IMG/VR virus record: IMGVR_UViG_3300028897_000279 | Span: 1 to 36,329 of that record | Direction: 5' to 3' (one strand) | Source: a virus | DNA length: 36,329 nucleotides | Shown here: in pieces, positions 15,955-23,290 of the stretch | Numbering within the stretch: the stretch's first letter is position 1 | Layout: each line of letters begins with the position of its first letter | Program-made: the position numbers and the translations under genes | Notes under the pieces: model-generated | What the model was told of the DNA's origin: nothing | Databases searched by the model: none | The model's input: only the letters and a program-made list of their open reading frames with translations

Positions 15955-18509
15955 TAATATCGTTTATTTCTATATCCGACAATTGGGGTTATATTCATAT
16001 CTTTTCTTTGAAATCTACTATATTCCGACTCGAACGCTCTGATTATCAGATAATCCAAGCTATCCGAGCAATGACCGTATCTTTCATACCTTATCTTTGT
16101 TCTTACGTCTGTTTCCAATTGTTTAAATTTCGTCCCGTCTGGCGCTTCTTTTACAAACCTTAAATCAGCTATTGAATTATGACATCTAGGATCAACATAA
16201 AAATAAATCCCATCTTGATTATTTGATAGAATTTCATTTATAAAATTTCCTCTCATAGCAACTGACGGGTTAGCCTTAGGAACTCTCATTGATGGATTAA
16301 ACTCCGAAATATATTTGCAAAATAATGTAAAAAAGTTTTGCCCCTTTTCTAATTTAGTATCTTGTTTTTTGCTTGTAGCATCACCATATACAAACACACC
16401 TGAATAATGACCACTATATCTCAAAGAAAACTCTAATGCTAATTCTTTAAGTGTATTTTTCGGATGAACCAAACATACTTCATCTATTTGATAAATCGTT
16501 TTTTCTTTTATTTGATAGATTGTGCCTGTGATATAGGGATGCACATTTTCATCTAATGATATGTGAATTGCTGAATTTGGATCATATTTGCATGATCTTA
16601 TATGTTTGCTTTCATTAAATTCTTTGTAAAATTCGTTTCCATATTCCATTACTTTAGGATTCTGCTGCTGCAATGCTTCAAATTTTATAGGATTACGCTG
16701 CCTTGCTTCCAATGCAGATTCTAAAGAATGTATTTCTGGCCACAACGCTTCACCTGTTTTTCTCGGATCATCAGGATTGGAATTGTCTACTTTTATTCGC
16801 GGAAATACTATAACTTCCCAATCTTTAGAAAATTCATCTTCACTATGTTTTAATATTCTGCCTGCTAAATCATCAATATTCCATCTAGTAAGCGTAATTA
16901 ATATTTGACTATTGTTATTTAATCTTGTTTCTAATTCTGAAGTATACCATTCCCATAATTTTTCTCTATATATTTGTGACCCTGCTTCTTCCGCTCCTTT
17001 AATCGGATCGTCAATTAAAGCGATATCAACAGGATTACCGGTAATGCCACCCCCTACTCCGACTGATATAAACGATCCATTTTTATCCACTATTTCAAAT
17101 TGTTCTGAATTTCTCAAATATGCCCCCTTTGAATCGGTAGCAACATTTTTCGAATTTAGTTGCGTATCCGGAAATATTTCTGAATATGATTTATCTGTAA
17201 TTATTCGCTGAACTTGTCTATTAAATTTACTGGCAAAAGTAGTGTTGTAAGCACATAAAGCGATTCTTAAATTCGGATTACGCCCCAACATGTACGCGGG
17301 TAAGCGTCTTGATGTTAGTTCACTATTATGAGTAGGTATTAAATCGTATCCAGCTAAATACATTCCATCTTCTACTTGAATACAATTCCCTTCAACTTCT
17401 CCGTGATTAATTATTTCTTTTATAAAAAACTTATACTTATCATTTCTGTCTAGCATTACTTTATTTGTTAATCTTTTCTGCTTCCTTTCTAATGCGAAAA
17501 TATTTTGCGTTTTATCTGGATTGAATAATATTCTTGTTTTATACCCTACTATTCGCCCATCTAATTTTGATTTATATGTTTTTTTTCTTGCTTTAATTCC
17601 TAATGTTCGTAATAAAATATAAACATCTTCAGCTAACCGCCCTTTTTTTTGTGTAAATTCACAATTGCCCCTTTTGTCTATACACCCATCAGTATCCATT
17701 AATCCTCTCAGTAAATTAAATCGTTGTTCTTTAGATGAAAGTATAAAATCTATTGGAATATGTTTATTTAATAATAAATTATTTTCTCTTAATTGCGTCG
17801 TTAATCCTTTTATAAGAACTCTATATATACCCGGTTTTACTTCTCTTGATTCGCCTAATTTGCTAAAATGAGAAATATCTTCTTTGCCTACAGTTAGTAC
17901 GCCCTGTCTCGAATGCCCATCTCCTAACCAACACCCTAATATATATGGATCTATCGGTATTTGACTTTGTTTTATATCCAATGGCGGGGATATGTCAATG
18001 TATGGCGATCTTCTATTTTTTCTTTTAAATATTTCTTGAGTCTCAAGTATTACACTTTTTCTTCCTTTGCGTTTGTCATATTCAACTTTAAGATTCCATA
18101 AATGTTCTTTTGCTGCAAATAAATAATTCCCATCATTAAATATTACTTTTTGAACATTCCAATTATAAATACCAGAATTTAATATGACTTTCTTAGGTTT
18201 TCCATCTTGTCCAAATACATAATCACTAGTTGTTAAATCTCCATGATTTTTCCATCCTTTAGTAGTTAAAATCGGAGTATCTGCACTAAGCAATTTGCCG
18301 TGTTGCGGACTCATAAATACCATCATTCGCTTAATTTCACCACGTGCAAATTTATTTAGTTTGTCGCACAATACTTTGTGATGCCAATTAACTATGTAAT
18401 CTTCTTTTGTATATAATGTAAAGGAAAGTATGTCATCTTTTGCTTTTTCACAAAGCTTTTGACGTTCTAATGTGTATAATTCTTCAAGTAACTCAAGCTC
18501 ATTCGTCAT
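15954..18509 (-). CDS. terL: Terminase large subunit interrupted by an intein
   Basis: 851 residues: N-extein 1-72, intein 73-395, C-extein 396-851, giving a 528-residue spliced terminase. The Walker A loop SPQHGK-S is split between Lys72 and Ser396. The C-extein has Walker B-like IALIDDP (about 496-502), a TRW motif (ITLTRWN), and a C-terminal RNase H-like nuclease part ending with GHCSDSLDYLI. It is the motor that packages DNA into the prohead. It overlaps the small-subunit gene by 11 bases. Without splicing the ATPase loop would be destroyed, so the phage depends on intein activity. Confidence 0.93.
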   Translation of the reverse strand: MTNELELLEELYTLERQKLCEKAKDDILSFTLYTKEDYIVNWHHKVLCDKLNKFARGEIKRMMVFMSPQHGKLLSADTPILTTKGWKNHGDLTTSDYVFGQDGKPKKVILNSGIYNWNVQKVIFNDGNYLFAAKEHLWNLKVEYDKRKGRKSVILETQEIFKRKNRRSPYIDISPPLDIKQSQIPIDPYILGCWLGDGHSRQGVLTVGKEDISHFSKLGESREVKPGIYRVLIKGLTTQLRENNLLLNKHIPIDFILSSKEQRFNLLRGLMDTDGCIDKRGNCEFTQKKGRLAEDVYILLRTLGIKARKKTYKSKLDGRIVGYKTRILFNPDKTQNIFALERKQKRLTNKVMLDRNDKYKFFIKEIINHGEVEGNCIQVEDGMYLAGYDLIPTHNSELTSRRLPAYMLGRNPNLRIALCAYNTTFASKFNRQVQRIITDKSYSEIFPDTQLNSKNVATDSKGAYLRNSEQFEIVDKNGSFISVGVGGGITGNPVDIALIDDPIKGAEEAGSQIYREKLWEWYTSELETRLNNNSQILITLTRWNIDDLAGRILKHSEDEFSKDWEVIVFPRIKVDNSNPDDPRKTGEALWPEIHSLESALEARQRNPIKFEALQQQNPKVMEYGNEFYKEFNESKHIRSCKYDPNSAIHISLDENVHPYITGTIYQIKEKTIYQIDEVCLVHPKNTLKELALEFSLRYSGHYSGVFVYGDATSKKQDTKLEKGQNFFTLFCKYISEFNPSMRVPKANPSVAMRGNFINEILSNNQDGIYFYVDPRCHNSIADLRFVKEAPDGTKFKQLETDVRTKIRYERYGHCSDSLDYLIIRAFESEYSRFQRKDMNITPIVGYRNKRY
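17325..18293 (-). mobile_element. Maxi-intein with LAGLIDADG endonuclease, class 3-like
   Basis: 323 residues. Start LLSADTPILTTKGW (Leu at position 1 where Cys/Ser/Ala is usual), block B AKEHLW with His64 and Trp66, homing endonuclease blocks ILGCWLGDG (119-126 region) and LLRGLMDTDG (194-203), block F beginning with Cys304 (NCIQVEDGMYLAG), and end PTHN before Ser+1. Trp, block-F Cys and block-G Thr321 correspond to the WCT triad of class 3 inteins, which splice without an N-terminal nucleophile. The endonuclease would spread the intein to intein-free terminase genes at the conserved Walker A site. Confidence 0.85.
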
Positions 18510-18972
18510 CTTTTATACCCAACTTGTCTTTAAGCTCTTTTATTCGTTGCTCACGCTCAGGAGCTGTAAGAGCTTTCATTTCCTTGTCTCCTGATGTATG
18601 ATCTTGTCTATCTGTCCATTTATGATTAGATTTCAAATTTACTATTCCTGTCGCTTCTTTTATGAATCCTTTTTTTGTGTTCGAATAACAATTTTGTTCC
18701 AAGTTGTTAATCAATAAGTTATACTTTCTTTGTAAGCTAGGAAATCTTTTTATTAAGTGCTTAAATATCTCATGAAAAGTACCTAATTCTCTAGCTATTT
18801 CTCCTATAAAATCAAATTCATAACCTGTTATAGTTTTTATTTCTGCTCCTTTTGTTACTGTTTGTGTTTTTTCTTTATTGGTAAGTTCAATAGCATCATT
18901 AAAAAGCATTATAGCTCTTTTAATTGTCCATTTTTCTGCGTTTTTATTACCGTACGGTGCTCCTGCTGGCAT
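18499..18972 (-). CDS. terS: Terminase small subunit
   Basis: 157 residues upstream of and overlapping the large subunit gene. The start MPAGAPYGNKNAEKWT is typical of small subunits in Bacteroidota phages. A central helical region (FIGEIARELGTFHEIFKHLIKRFP) and the end, with KWTDRQDHTSGDKEMKAL and a Lys/Glu-rich tail, fit the DNA-binding and large-subunit-contact parts. It selects phage DNA for packaging. Confidence 0.8.
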   Translation of the reverse strand: MPAGAPYGNKNAEKWTIKRAIMLFNDAIELTNKEKTQTVTKGAEIKTITGYEFDFIGEIARELGTFHEIFKHLIKRFPSLQRKYNLLINNLEQNCYSNTKKGFIKEATGIVNLKSNHKWTDRQDHTSGDKEMKALTAPEREQRIKELKDKLGIKDDE

Positions 18973-19154
18973 TATATTTTATTTATAGATTCAATCTTGC
19001 CTTTATTAAATTTAACAATATTGCATTGTATTAGGTTATTGCTTATTGGATAAGTTAATACTTCGATCTCTTTAACTTGCTTTTTGACTGATTTTTCATT
19101 AATATGTAAATTACAGCCACACCATAAATATTTACCGTCCCAATGTGTTATCAT
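18972..19154 (-). CDS. Small hypothetical protein
   Basis: 60 residues, starting MITHWDGKYLWCGCNLHINEKSVKKQVKEIEVLTYP. It has a CGC pair near the N-terminus but no full metal motif. It overlaps the 19132 gene by 23 bases and abuts the small terminase gene. Not recognised. Confidence 0.45.
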   Translation of the reverse strand: MITHWDGKYLWCGCNLHINEKSVKKQVKEIEVLTYPISNNLIQCNIVKFNKGKIESINKI

Positions 19155-19413
19155 GTCGTTTTAAATTAGATTGTCTTATGTAATCTTCAATTAGAACTTC
19201 TTTGTTTTGATTTACAAACGAAGCCATTTTCATATATTGAATATTTATTCTTAAATTTTCCATTGCCTGAGATGTAGATAAAGAACATTTTGATAAAGCT
19301 ACACATGCTTTTTTAATATCTTCATATCTTTTGCACGACTCTTTTAATTCAGCTTTTGTTATCCCGTATTTATTAATAAGCTTAATTTTCTTTTTATATT
19401 CTTTCCAAGTCAT
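19132..19413 (-). CDS. Small helical protein
   Basis: 93 residues, mostly helical and basic: WKEYKKKIKLINKYGITKAELKESCKRYEDIKKACVALS. The YGITKAELKE segment could be a helix-turn. It overlaps both neighbours by about 20 bases, which suggests tight translational coupling. Not recognised. Confidence 0.5.
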   Translation of the reverse strand: MTWKEYKKKIKLINKYGITKAELKESCKRYEDIKKACVALSKCSLSTSQAMENLRINIQYMKMASFVNQNKEVLIEDYIRQSNLKRHDNTLGR

Positions 19414-19657
19414 TATTTGTCAATTTCCTTAATATTTCTTTTTCATTTTCTTGAAGTTCTACATCAGAATGATGCCAGCTGTCAATAAAATCTATCCCTT
19501 CACATTCTACTACATGAGCAATATATCTTTTTAATAAATTTTTATAATCTATATTTTCTAGTTTTTTGACAAACTTATATCCTTTTATTTCATATTCTTT
19601 TATTAGATCGTCAGTGCACGAAATAATAATTTCATCAAACGATATAGTTTTATGCAT
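19394..19657 (-). CDS. Small hypothetical protein
   Basis: 87 residues from ATG 19657 (a GTG at 19675 would add six). Contains DDLIKEYEIKGYKFVKKLENIDYKNLLKRYIAHVVEC and a His/Asp-rich IDSWHHSDVE near residue 65. Not recognised; no transmembrane or metal signature is convincing. In the run of small minus-strand genes. Confidence 0.5.
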   Translation of the reverse strand: MHKTISFDEIIISCTDDLIKEYEIKGYKFVKKLENIDYKNLLKRYIAHVVECEGIDFIDSWHHSDVELQENEKEILRKLTNNDLERI

Positions 19658-19740
19658 TTCAGAAACACTTACCACCTTATTGCCTTTTCAAAAATTAAGT
19701 CTTACTGAATAACCGTTTTTATTTACAAAATATCCTTCGC

Positions 19741-19926
19741 TCATTCTACTTCAATTATCCGTGTTGGTCTAATCACTAATTCTTTTACTTGACTAGCCTC
19801 TAACCTTGTGCTAAATCTTCTAGCCTGAGTTATTTCAGTATCAAATACAGGAGTGTTTGTTTTTCTTAAAATAGTACCTACAAAATACATTGTTTCGTCT
19901 TGTGTTGATTGTAATATATATGCCAT
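19741..19926 (-). CDS. Small protein from a leaderless promoter
   Basis: 61 residues, starting MAYILQSTQDETMYFVG. The pattern VGTILRKTNTPVFDTEITQARRFSTRLEASQ resembles small phage proteins that read as a beta sheet followed by a short helix (Y-x-V-G ... A-R-x-F-x-T-x-x-E-A). Its ATG is five bases from a perfect TATATTTG box, with TTTG at exact N20 spacing, so transcription would start at the ATG. Confidence 0.65.
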   Translation of the reverse strand: MAYILQSTQDETMYFVGTILRKTNTPVFDTEITQARRFSTRLEASQVKELVIRPTRIIEVE

Positions 19927-19930
19927 AATG

Positions 19931-19962
19931 CAAATATAATTATTATTTATCTAATTATCAAA
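19931..19962 (-). promoter_or_regulatory. Consensus leaderless promoter
   Basis: TTTG (19959-19962), 20 bases, TATATTTG (19931-19938) on the minus strand: a full consensus match. It lies in the last codons of the lipoprotein gene and places the transcript start at the A of the 19926 ATG. Confidence 0.75.
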
Positions 19963-20262
19963 CTCTATTAAATAGATTTCGCATTTCTGCATGCATTTCT
20001 GATAACAAGACAGGTCGGCAGGAGCTTCTAAAATTACTGTATCTTGTTTTGCTTTTACGTTTTCCATTAATATAAAATTATCAAAATCATCATATAATTT
20101 TGCTTTGATTTCATCATAATACAAGCATCCTGTTATTGGTACTTCTATTATAGGATTCTTTTTTATATTCCATACTATTTCTATGCATACGCCACATGGG
20201 ATTTGACATGATTCAATTTCACAAGATGTTAATATTATTAATATGATTAATATTATTTTCAT
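19951..20262 (-). CDS. Small lipoprotein
   Basis: 103 residues. N-terminus MKIILIILIILTSCEI is a lipoprotein signal with lipobox L-T-S-C (Cys14). The rest contains several Cys (CQIPCGVC, CLYY, CYQKCMQKC), perhaps disulphide-bonded in the periplasm. Such phage lipoproteins often alter the host envelope (superinfection exclusion or lysis), an inference only. It follows the structured RNA at 20284-20382. Confidence 0.65.
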   Translation of the reverse strand: MKIILIILIILTSCEIESCQIPCGVCIEIVWNIKKNPIIEVPITGCLYYDEIKAKLYDDFDNFILMENVKAKQDTVILEAPADLSCYQKCMQKCEIYLIEFDN

Positions 20263-20283
20263 TTGATGTATTTTTTAATTTTA

Positions 20284-20382
20284 AAAAGATGCAACGGCCT
20301 TCCTCATGCCCAATTATACATCATCCAGGTAGCGGCGTGTGAACCATTTCTGGTAGGGCTCTCATTTTACATTGCATCTTTT
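20284..20382 (-). ncRNA. Structured RNA element, 99 nt
   Basis: Perfect 11-bp outer stem (AAAAGATGCAA at 20284-20294 with TTGCATCTTTT at 20372-20382) around a GC-rich core with nested pairings GCCC/GGGC (20308-20311 with 20356-20359) and CCAG/CTGG (20325-20328 with 20350-20353). On the minus strand the stem ends in TTTTT. It precedes the lipoprotein gene by about 20 bases and is far more GC-rich than its surroundings. It shares architecture with 14939-15025. Riboswitch, sRNA or attenuator are all possible. Confidence 0.55.
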
Positions 20383-20409
20383 ATTTTATTCATCTTTATT
20401 TTATATGTT

Positions 20410-20601
20410 TTAATCTTTTATAAATTCCATTTCCAAATCATCCAATGGAATTATTCTCTTTGTAAGTTTTATAATATATTTGTCTTTATCAGGAATAATA
20501 TTTTCAATTCCATAATTTCGTATTATTTTTTTATTTATTATTCTAGATATAGCTTTAAATATTAATTATTTATCTAAATCAAAATATTGTGTAGTTTCCA
20601 T
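20410..20601 (-). pseudogene. Short ORF interrupted by an in-frame TAA
   Basis: From ATG 20601 the frame reads METTQYFDLDK, then TAA, then continues open for 51 codons (LIFKAISRIINKK ... LDDLEMEFIKD) to a second TAA at 20410. The second part looks coding (charged helix, IIPLDDLEMEF), and it has no ATG near its start. Either a nonsense mutation broke a 63-residue gene or the downstream part uses a non-ATG start. A promoter lies upstream. Confidence 0.4.
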
Positions 20602-20646
20602 AACTCGGCTTTATTTTATTTTTCGTTCAATTATATTTTTACAATA

Positions 20647-20678
20647 CAAATATAATTACCTTTAAATTAATTGTCAAT
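20647..20678 (-). promoter_or_regulatory. Promoter upstream of the interrupted ORF
   Basis: ATTG (20675-20678), 20 bases, TATATTTG (20647-20654) on the minus strand. It would transcribe the interrupted ORF, the structured RNA and the lipoprotein gene. Confidence 0.65.
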
Positions 20679-20682
20679 TCTT

Positions 20683-20964
20683 TTAAATAAATTTATGTTT
20701 TTTTATTTTTCTTTTTAATCTTCGCTCAGGTGGATTATTTTTTATTTTTTCAATTATAATAATCGACATTGCGCTTATCGCAATTCCTGTTAAAGCTATC
20801 TGATCAAGTGTCTGTGTTTGAATTCCTTCAACATACCTTGCTGATACATCTACTGTTATTGCTGTTGATGCTAATAATATAGCAGGCAAAACATATTCTT
20901 TTGTATTTTGAGCATTTAAATTTATTATTGAAAATAGCAATAATATCATTGTTAAAGTTTTCAT
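20683..20964 (-). CDS. Small membrane protein with signal sequence
   Basis: 93 residues. N-terminal signal MKTLTMILLLFSIINLNAQ, a first hydrophobic part (YVLPAILLASTAITVDVSA), a second membrane segment (IALTGIAISAMSIIIIEKI), and a very basic C-terminus (RRLKRKIKKHK). Two membrane spans with a positively charged tail resemble class II holins, so a lysis role is possible; no endolysin gene is seen nearby. It overlaps the upstream gene by four bases. Confidence 0.6.
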   Translation of the reverse strand: MKTLTMILLLFSIINLNAQNTKEYVLPAILLASTAITVDVSARYVEGIQTQTLDQIALTGIAISAMSIIIIEKIKNNPPERRLKRKIKKHKFI

Positions 20965-21158
20965 TGATATGAATTTTTATATGTTAAACACCAATTATAC
21001 ATATGAATCGTATCAGGATGTTCATTCATCCAGCGTTTAGAGAATTGTTTATTTTCTTCTGTTTTCACCGTTACAGCATGATATATTATAACATCTTCGG
21101 TTTCATAATACAACTTTATTGCTGCCGGATGTCTCTTTGAATATGATAGGCATATCAA
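20961..21158 (-). CDS. Small protein, probable membrane-anchored or secreted N-terminus
   Basis: 65 residues from a TTG start at 21158; the frame is open further upstream and there encodes a hydrophobic stretch (KLILIIGSLICLSYS), suggesting a signal anchor and a non-ATG start. The soluble part contains VIIYHAVTVKTEENKQFSKRW. Overlaps the small membrane protein gene by four bases. Not recognised. Confidence 0.45.
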   Translation of the reverse strand: MICLSYSKRHPAAIKLYYETEDVIIYHAVTVKTEENKQFSKRWMNEHPDTIHMYNWCLTYKNSYQ

Positions 21159-21225
21159 AGAACCTATTATTAATATTAACTTTCTGATAATATATATTTT
21201 GGTTAATATTTGACAAAGATATGAA

Positions 21226-21618
21226 TTATTTTAATAACTCGGGATTTTCATAACTATTGCCTATTTTTTTATTTAAACTTCCTAGAGAATCAGCCAAAGA
21301 GACAATTATATCACTATCCTTAATATATCTACAATACCAAGCGGCTTTCCCTTCATTCCAATAAACAACTTGAAGCTCTTTTGTATCGCAATTTTCTATT
21401 ATATCAGTATCAAATATTTTCCGACCGTTTATATCTGCATCGTATTTTCCTGTAAATTGTATAATTTCCATATCTTCTATATAAATACCTTCAGGAACAA
21501 AGTAATCTTCATCAAAATCCTTAAATGTAAATTCATCTGTCATAAATGGTTTATACGATGATCTAAATTGCCTGCCAATTTTTGGTGCACACCAAGCTTT
21601 AAATTTTAGTTCTTTCAT
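21226..21618 (-). CDS. YopX-family phage protein
   Basis: 130 residues. It shows the YopX layout: N-terminal KELKFKAWCAP (normally R-x-IKFRAW), a central IIQFTGKYDADINGRKIFDTDIIE (the 'QFTG-x-D-x-NG-x-x-I-x-x-x-D-I' core), then VVYWNEGKAAWYC and a C-terminal IGNSYENPELLK. The family is common in phages and prophages; its role is not known. The match is good across the full length. Confidence 0.85.
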   Translation of the reverse strand: MKELKFKAWCAPKIGRQFRSSYKPFMTDEFTFKDFDEDYFVPEGIYIEDMEIIQFTGKYDADINGRKIFDTDIIENCDTKELQVVYWNEGKAAWYCRYIKDSDIIVSLADSLGSLNKKIGNSYENPELLK

Positions 21619-21639
21619 AATCTATGATATTTTGTTTAT

Positions 21640-21945
21640 TTAATTTATATTCATTACATCATTTAAAGCATCTCTTAATTCCATTACATCTTTTTCGAGA
21701 ATTGCTTCTGAAAGTCGTTTTTCATTTATCAAATCTATTCTTTTCATCATTCTTTTAGAACCTGGAATAGTTCTTTCTGTTGTAATTTCTATATCTAATT
21801 CGGCCTTTTGTTTTAGAATTTTTAGTTTTTCTTTTCTATTTTTAATAGTTTCATAGGCTTTATTTAAAAAATATAAAGCTATTCTCTTATTTCCGCGTTC
21901 TAAATGACGCTTTGCTTTTAAAAGCCATTTTATCGAATTTCTCAT
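21640..21945 (-). CDS. TPR-like helical protein A
   Basis: 101 residues. AKRHLERGNKRIALYFLNKAYETIKNRKEK is a TPR-like helix pair (small residue-Gly-Asn-hydrophobic-A-x-x-x-F/Y pattern), and the same pattern occurs in the upstream gene (21942), so the two look paralogous. The rest is charged helix. It overlaps the neighbour by four bases. Function unknown. Confidence 0.55.
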   Translation of the reverse strand: MRNSIKWLLKAKRHLERGNKRIALYFLNKAYETIKNRKEKLKILKQKAELDIEITTERTIPGSKRMMKRIDLINEKRLSEAILEKDVMELRDALNDVMNIN

Positions 21946-22277
21946 GATTCGGGGATTTCGTTAAGTGATATATATAACATATCTATATTATTTTGTAGAT
22001 ATATTTTCTTTTCAAAAGAATTGGTCGCTTCTTTAGCCTGCTTATAAAATTCAATTGCTTGCCTTTTATTACCTTTACTAAGCTGATACTCCGCATTATC
22101 AAGTAAATTCTGATAATCTTTTATATTATTGTTATACCACATTTGTATGTAATTCTTTAGTGATTCAACAATTATTTTATTCCGTTTAGATATTCTTTTT
22201 TTATCTAAACTTACCCGTTTTATTTTTAAAACTTCAGCCAATTGGCTTTTGTTTATTAATTTTTCTGGATCAAACAT
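21942..22277 (-). CDS. TPR-like helical protein B
   Basis: 111 residues. It starts MFDPEKLINKSQLAEVLKIKRVSLDKKRISKRN, which looks like a helix-turn-helix head, then AEYQLSKGNKRQAIEFYKQAKEATNSFEKK, clearly similar to AKRHLERGNKRIALYFLNKA of the next gene. A tandem duplication followed by divergence is likely. Function unknown. Confidence 0.55.
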   Translation of the reverse strand: MFDPEKLINKSQLAEVLKIKRVSLDKKRISKRNKIIVESLKNYIQMWYNNNIKDYQNLLDNAEYQLSKGNKRQAIEFYKQAKEATNSFEKKIYLQNNIDMLYISLNEIPES

Positions 22278-22333
22278 AATTACTCAATTTTAAAATTATT
22301 GTTTTCATAGCTCTAAGTTTTTAGTTATTGATT

Positions 22334-22786
22334 TTAATTATTTAATAGATACTGTAAAAATAATTTAGCTGTTAATTCTTGATATTTATTTGTACAAACT
22401 TTTATTTTCGTCCCGTAAGGGCCATCATCTTCAATCATTTCCATGTTAAAATTAAAATCATATAGTTCTTTTAAAATCGCTAATATATCTTCTTTTGAAT
22501 AATCTTCCAACCATTCATTTCCATCTACCAATATAGTTCCCCAAGAACTACATCCGAATTCCGCAACAACTTCGAAATCAGCATATGATCTTTCACAAAT
22601 AGCATCATGATTTGAAAACCTCAATTTTTTTACTCGATAATCATTTTCATTGGTTTCAAAAGGTATTTCGCCAAATTCTGAATTCCAAATGTACCAATAT
22701 GTAGATGTCTTACTTTCAACAATGTCTAATATCTGATAATTAATTCCTTCCAGTTCTCTTTTCAGTATTTTTGTTGTTTCGTTCAT
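22334..22786 (-). CDS. Hypothetical phage protein
   Basis: 150 residues, acidic, with FSNHDAICERSYADFEVVAEFG and IEDDGPYGTKIKVC. Asp and His near the middle are notable (RFSNHDAIC), but no enzyme family was recognised. The pattern of alternating beta strands (YWYIWNSEFGEI, TILVDGNEW) suggests an alpha/beta fold. In the accessory minus-strand operon. Confidence 0.55.
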   Translation of the reverse strand: MNETTKILKRELEGINYQILDIVESKTSTYWYIWNSEFGEIPFETNENDYRVKKLRFSNHDAICERSYADFEVVAEFGCSSWGTILVDGNEWLEDYSKEDILAILKELYDFNFNMEMIEDDGPYGTKIKVCTNKYQELTAKLFLQYLLNN

Positions 22787-22862
22787 GATTCTAAGCTTTA
22801 AGTTGTTGTTTCTAATTAATTATACGTAAATATATAACATTTGTTACATTTATGCAAATATT

Positions 22863-23099
22863 TTAACACTTATTTTTATGATATTTATCATGTTTTTTTC
22901 TTGGATTTTCTATATCTATTATATTCTCATGTTTTATAATGAGTTCGTTTAATTCCTTGTTCGGGAGAAACAATATATGTTGAATGCCGCTTGCTATAAT
23001 TATTCCTACCTGATTGTTTTCTATATCTTTTATTTGATATTTTAATCGAACCATTTTATTATTCACGAATGGTTTTATTTTTTTATTATTCCAGATCAT
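22863..23099 (-). CDS. Small hypothetical protein
   Basis: 78 residues, starting MIWNNKKIKPFVNNKMVRLKYQIKDIENNQ. A beta-rich body (VGIIIASGIQHILFLPNKEL) is followed by a basic end. Three bases separate it from the upstream gene. Not recognised. Confidence 0.5.
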   Translation of the reverse strand: MIWNNKKIKPFVNNKMVRLKYQIKDIENNQVGIIIASGIQHILFLPNKELNELIIKHENIIDIENPRKKHDKYHKNKC

Positions 23100-23101
23100 A
23101 A

Positions 23102-23284
23102 TTAAAGAATTTTGCTTAACGCTCTAGTAATTCGAGATTTAAATATCATCCTGTCATATCTTAGTAAAGATTTTAACTCTCTCATTAATTCCTGCTTACG
23201 ATCTTTACCTCCAAACTCGTCTACAATCATATAAATTAATTTAATTTCTGTGTTTGTAAATTCTGCATGTTTTTTTTGTGACAT
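23102..23284 (-). CDS. Small helical protein next to the helicase loader
   Basis: 60 residues, Lys/Glu/Arg-rich: NTEIKLIYMIVDEFGGKDRKQELMRELKSLLRYDR. It is in the same orientation and six bases from the DnaC-like gene, so it is probably co-expressed with the replication genes. Not recognised. Confidence 0.5.
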   Translation of the reverse strand: MSQKKHAEFTNTEIKLIYMIVDEFGGKDRKQELMRELKSLLRYDRMIFKSRITRALSKIL

Positions 23285-23290
23285 AATTTA

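Noticed and set aside
19688-19744. 18-codon ORF (MSEGYFVNKNGYSVRLNF) overlapping the 19741 gene
   Set aside because: Too short to separate from chance, although stop-start overlap with the upstream gene is suggestive.
20263-20565. 100-codon plus-strand ORF over the structured RNA
   Set aside because: Hydrophobic shadow frame opposite the structured RNA and interrupted ORF; no plus-strand promoter and codon pattern unlike neighbours.
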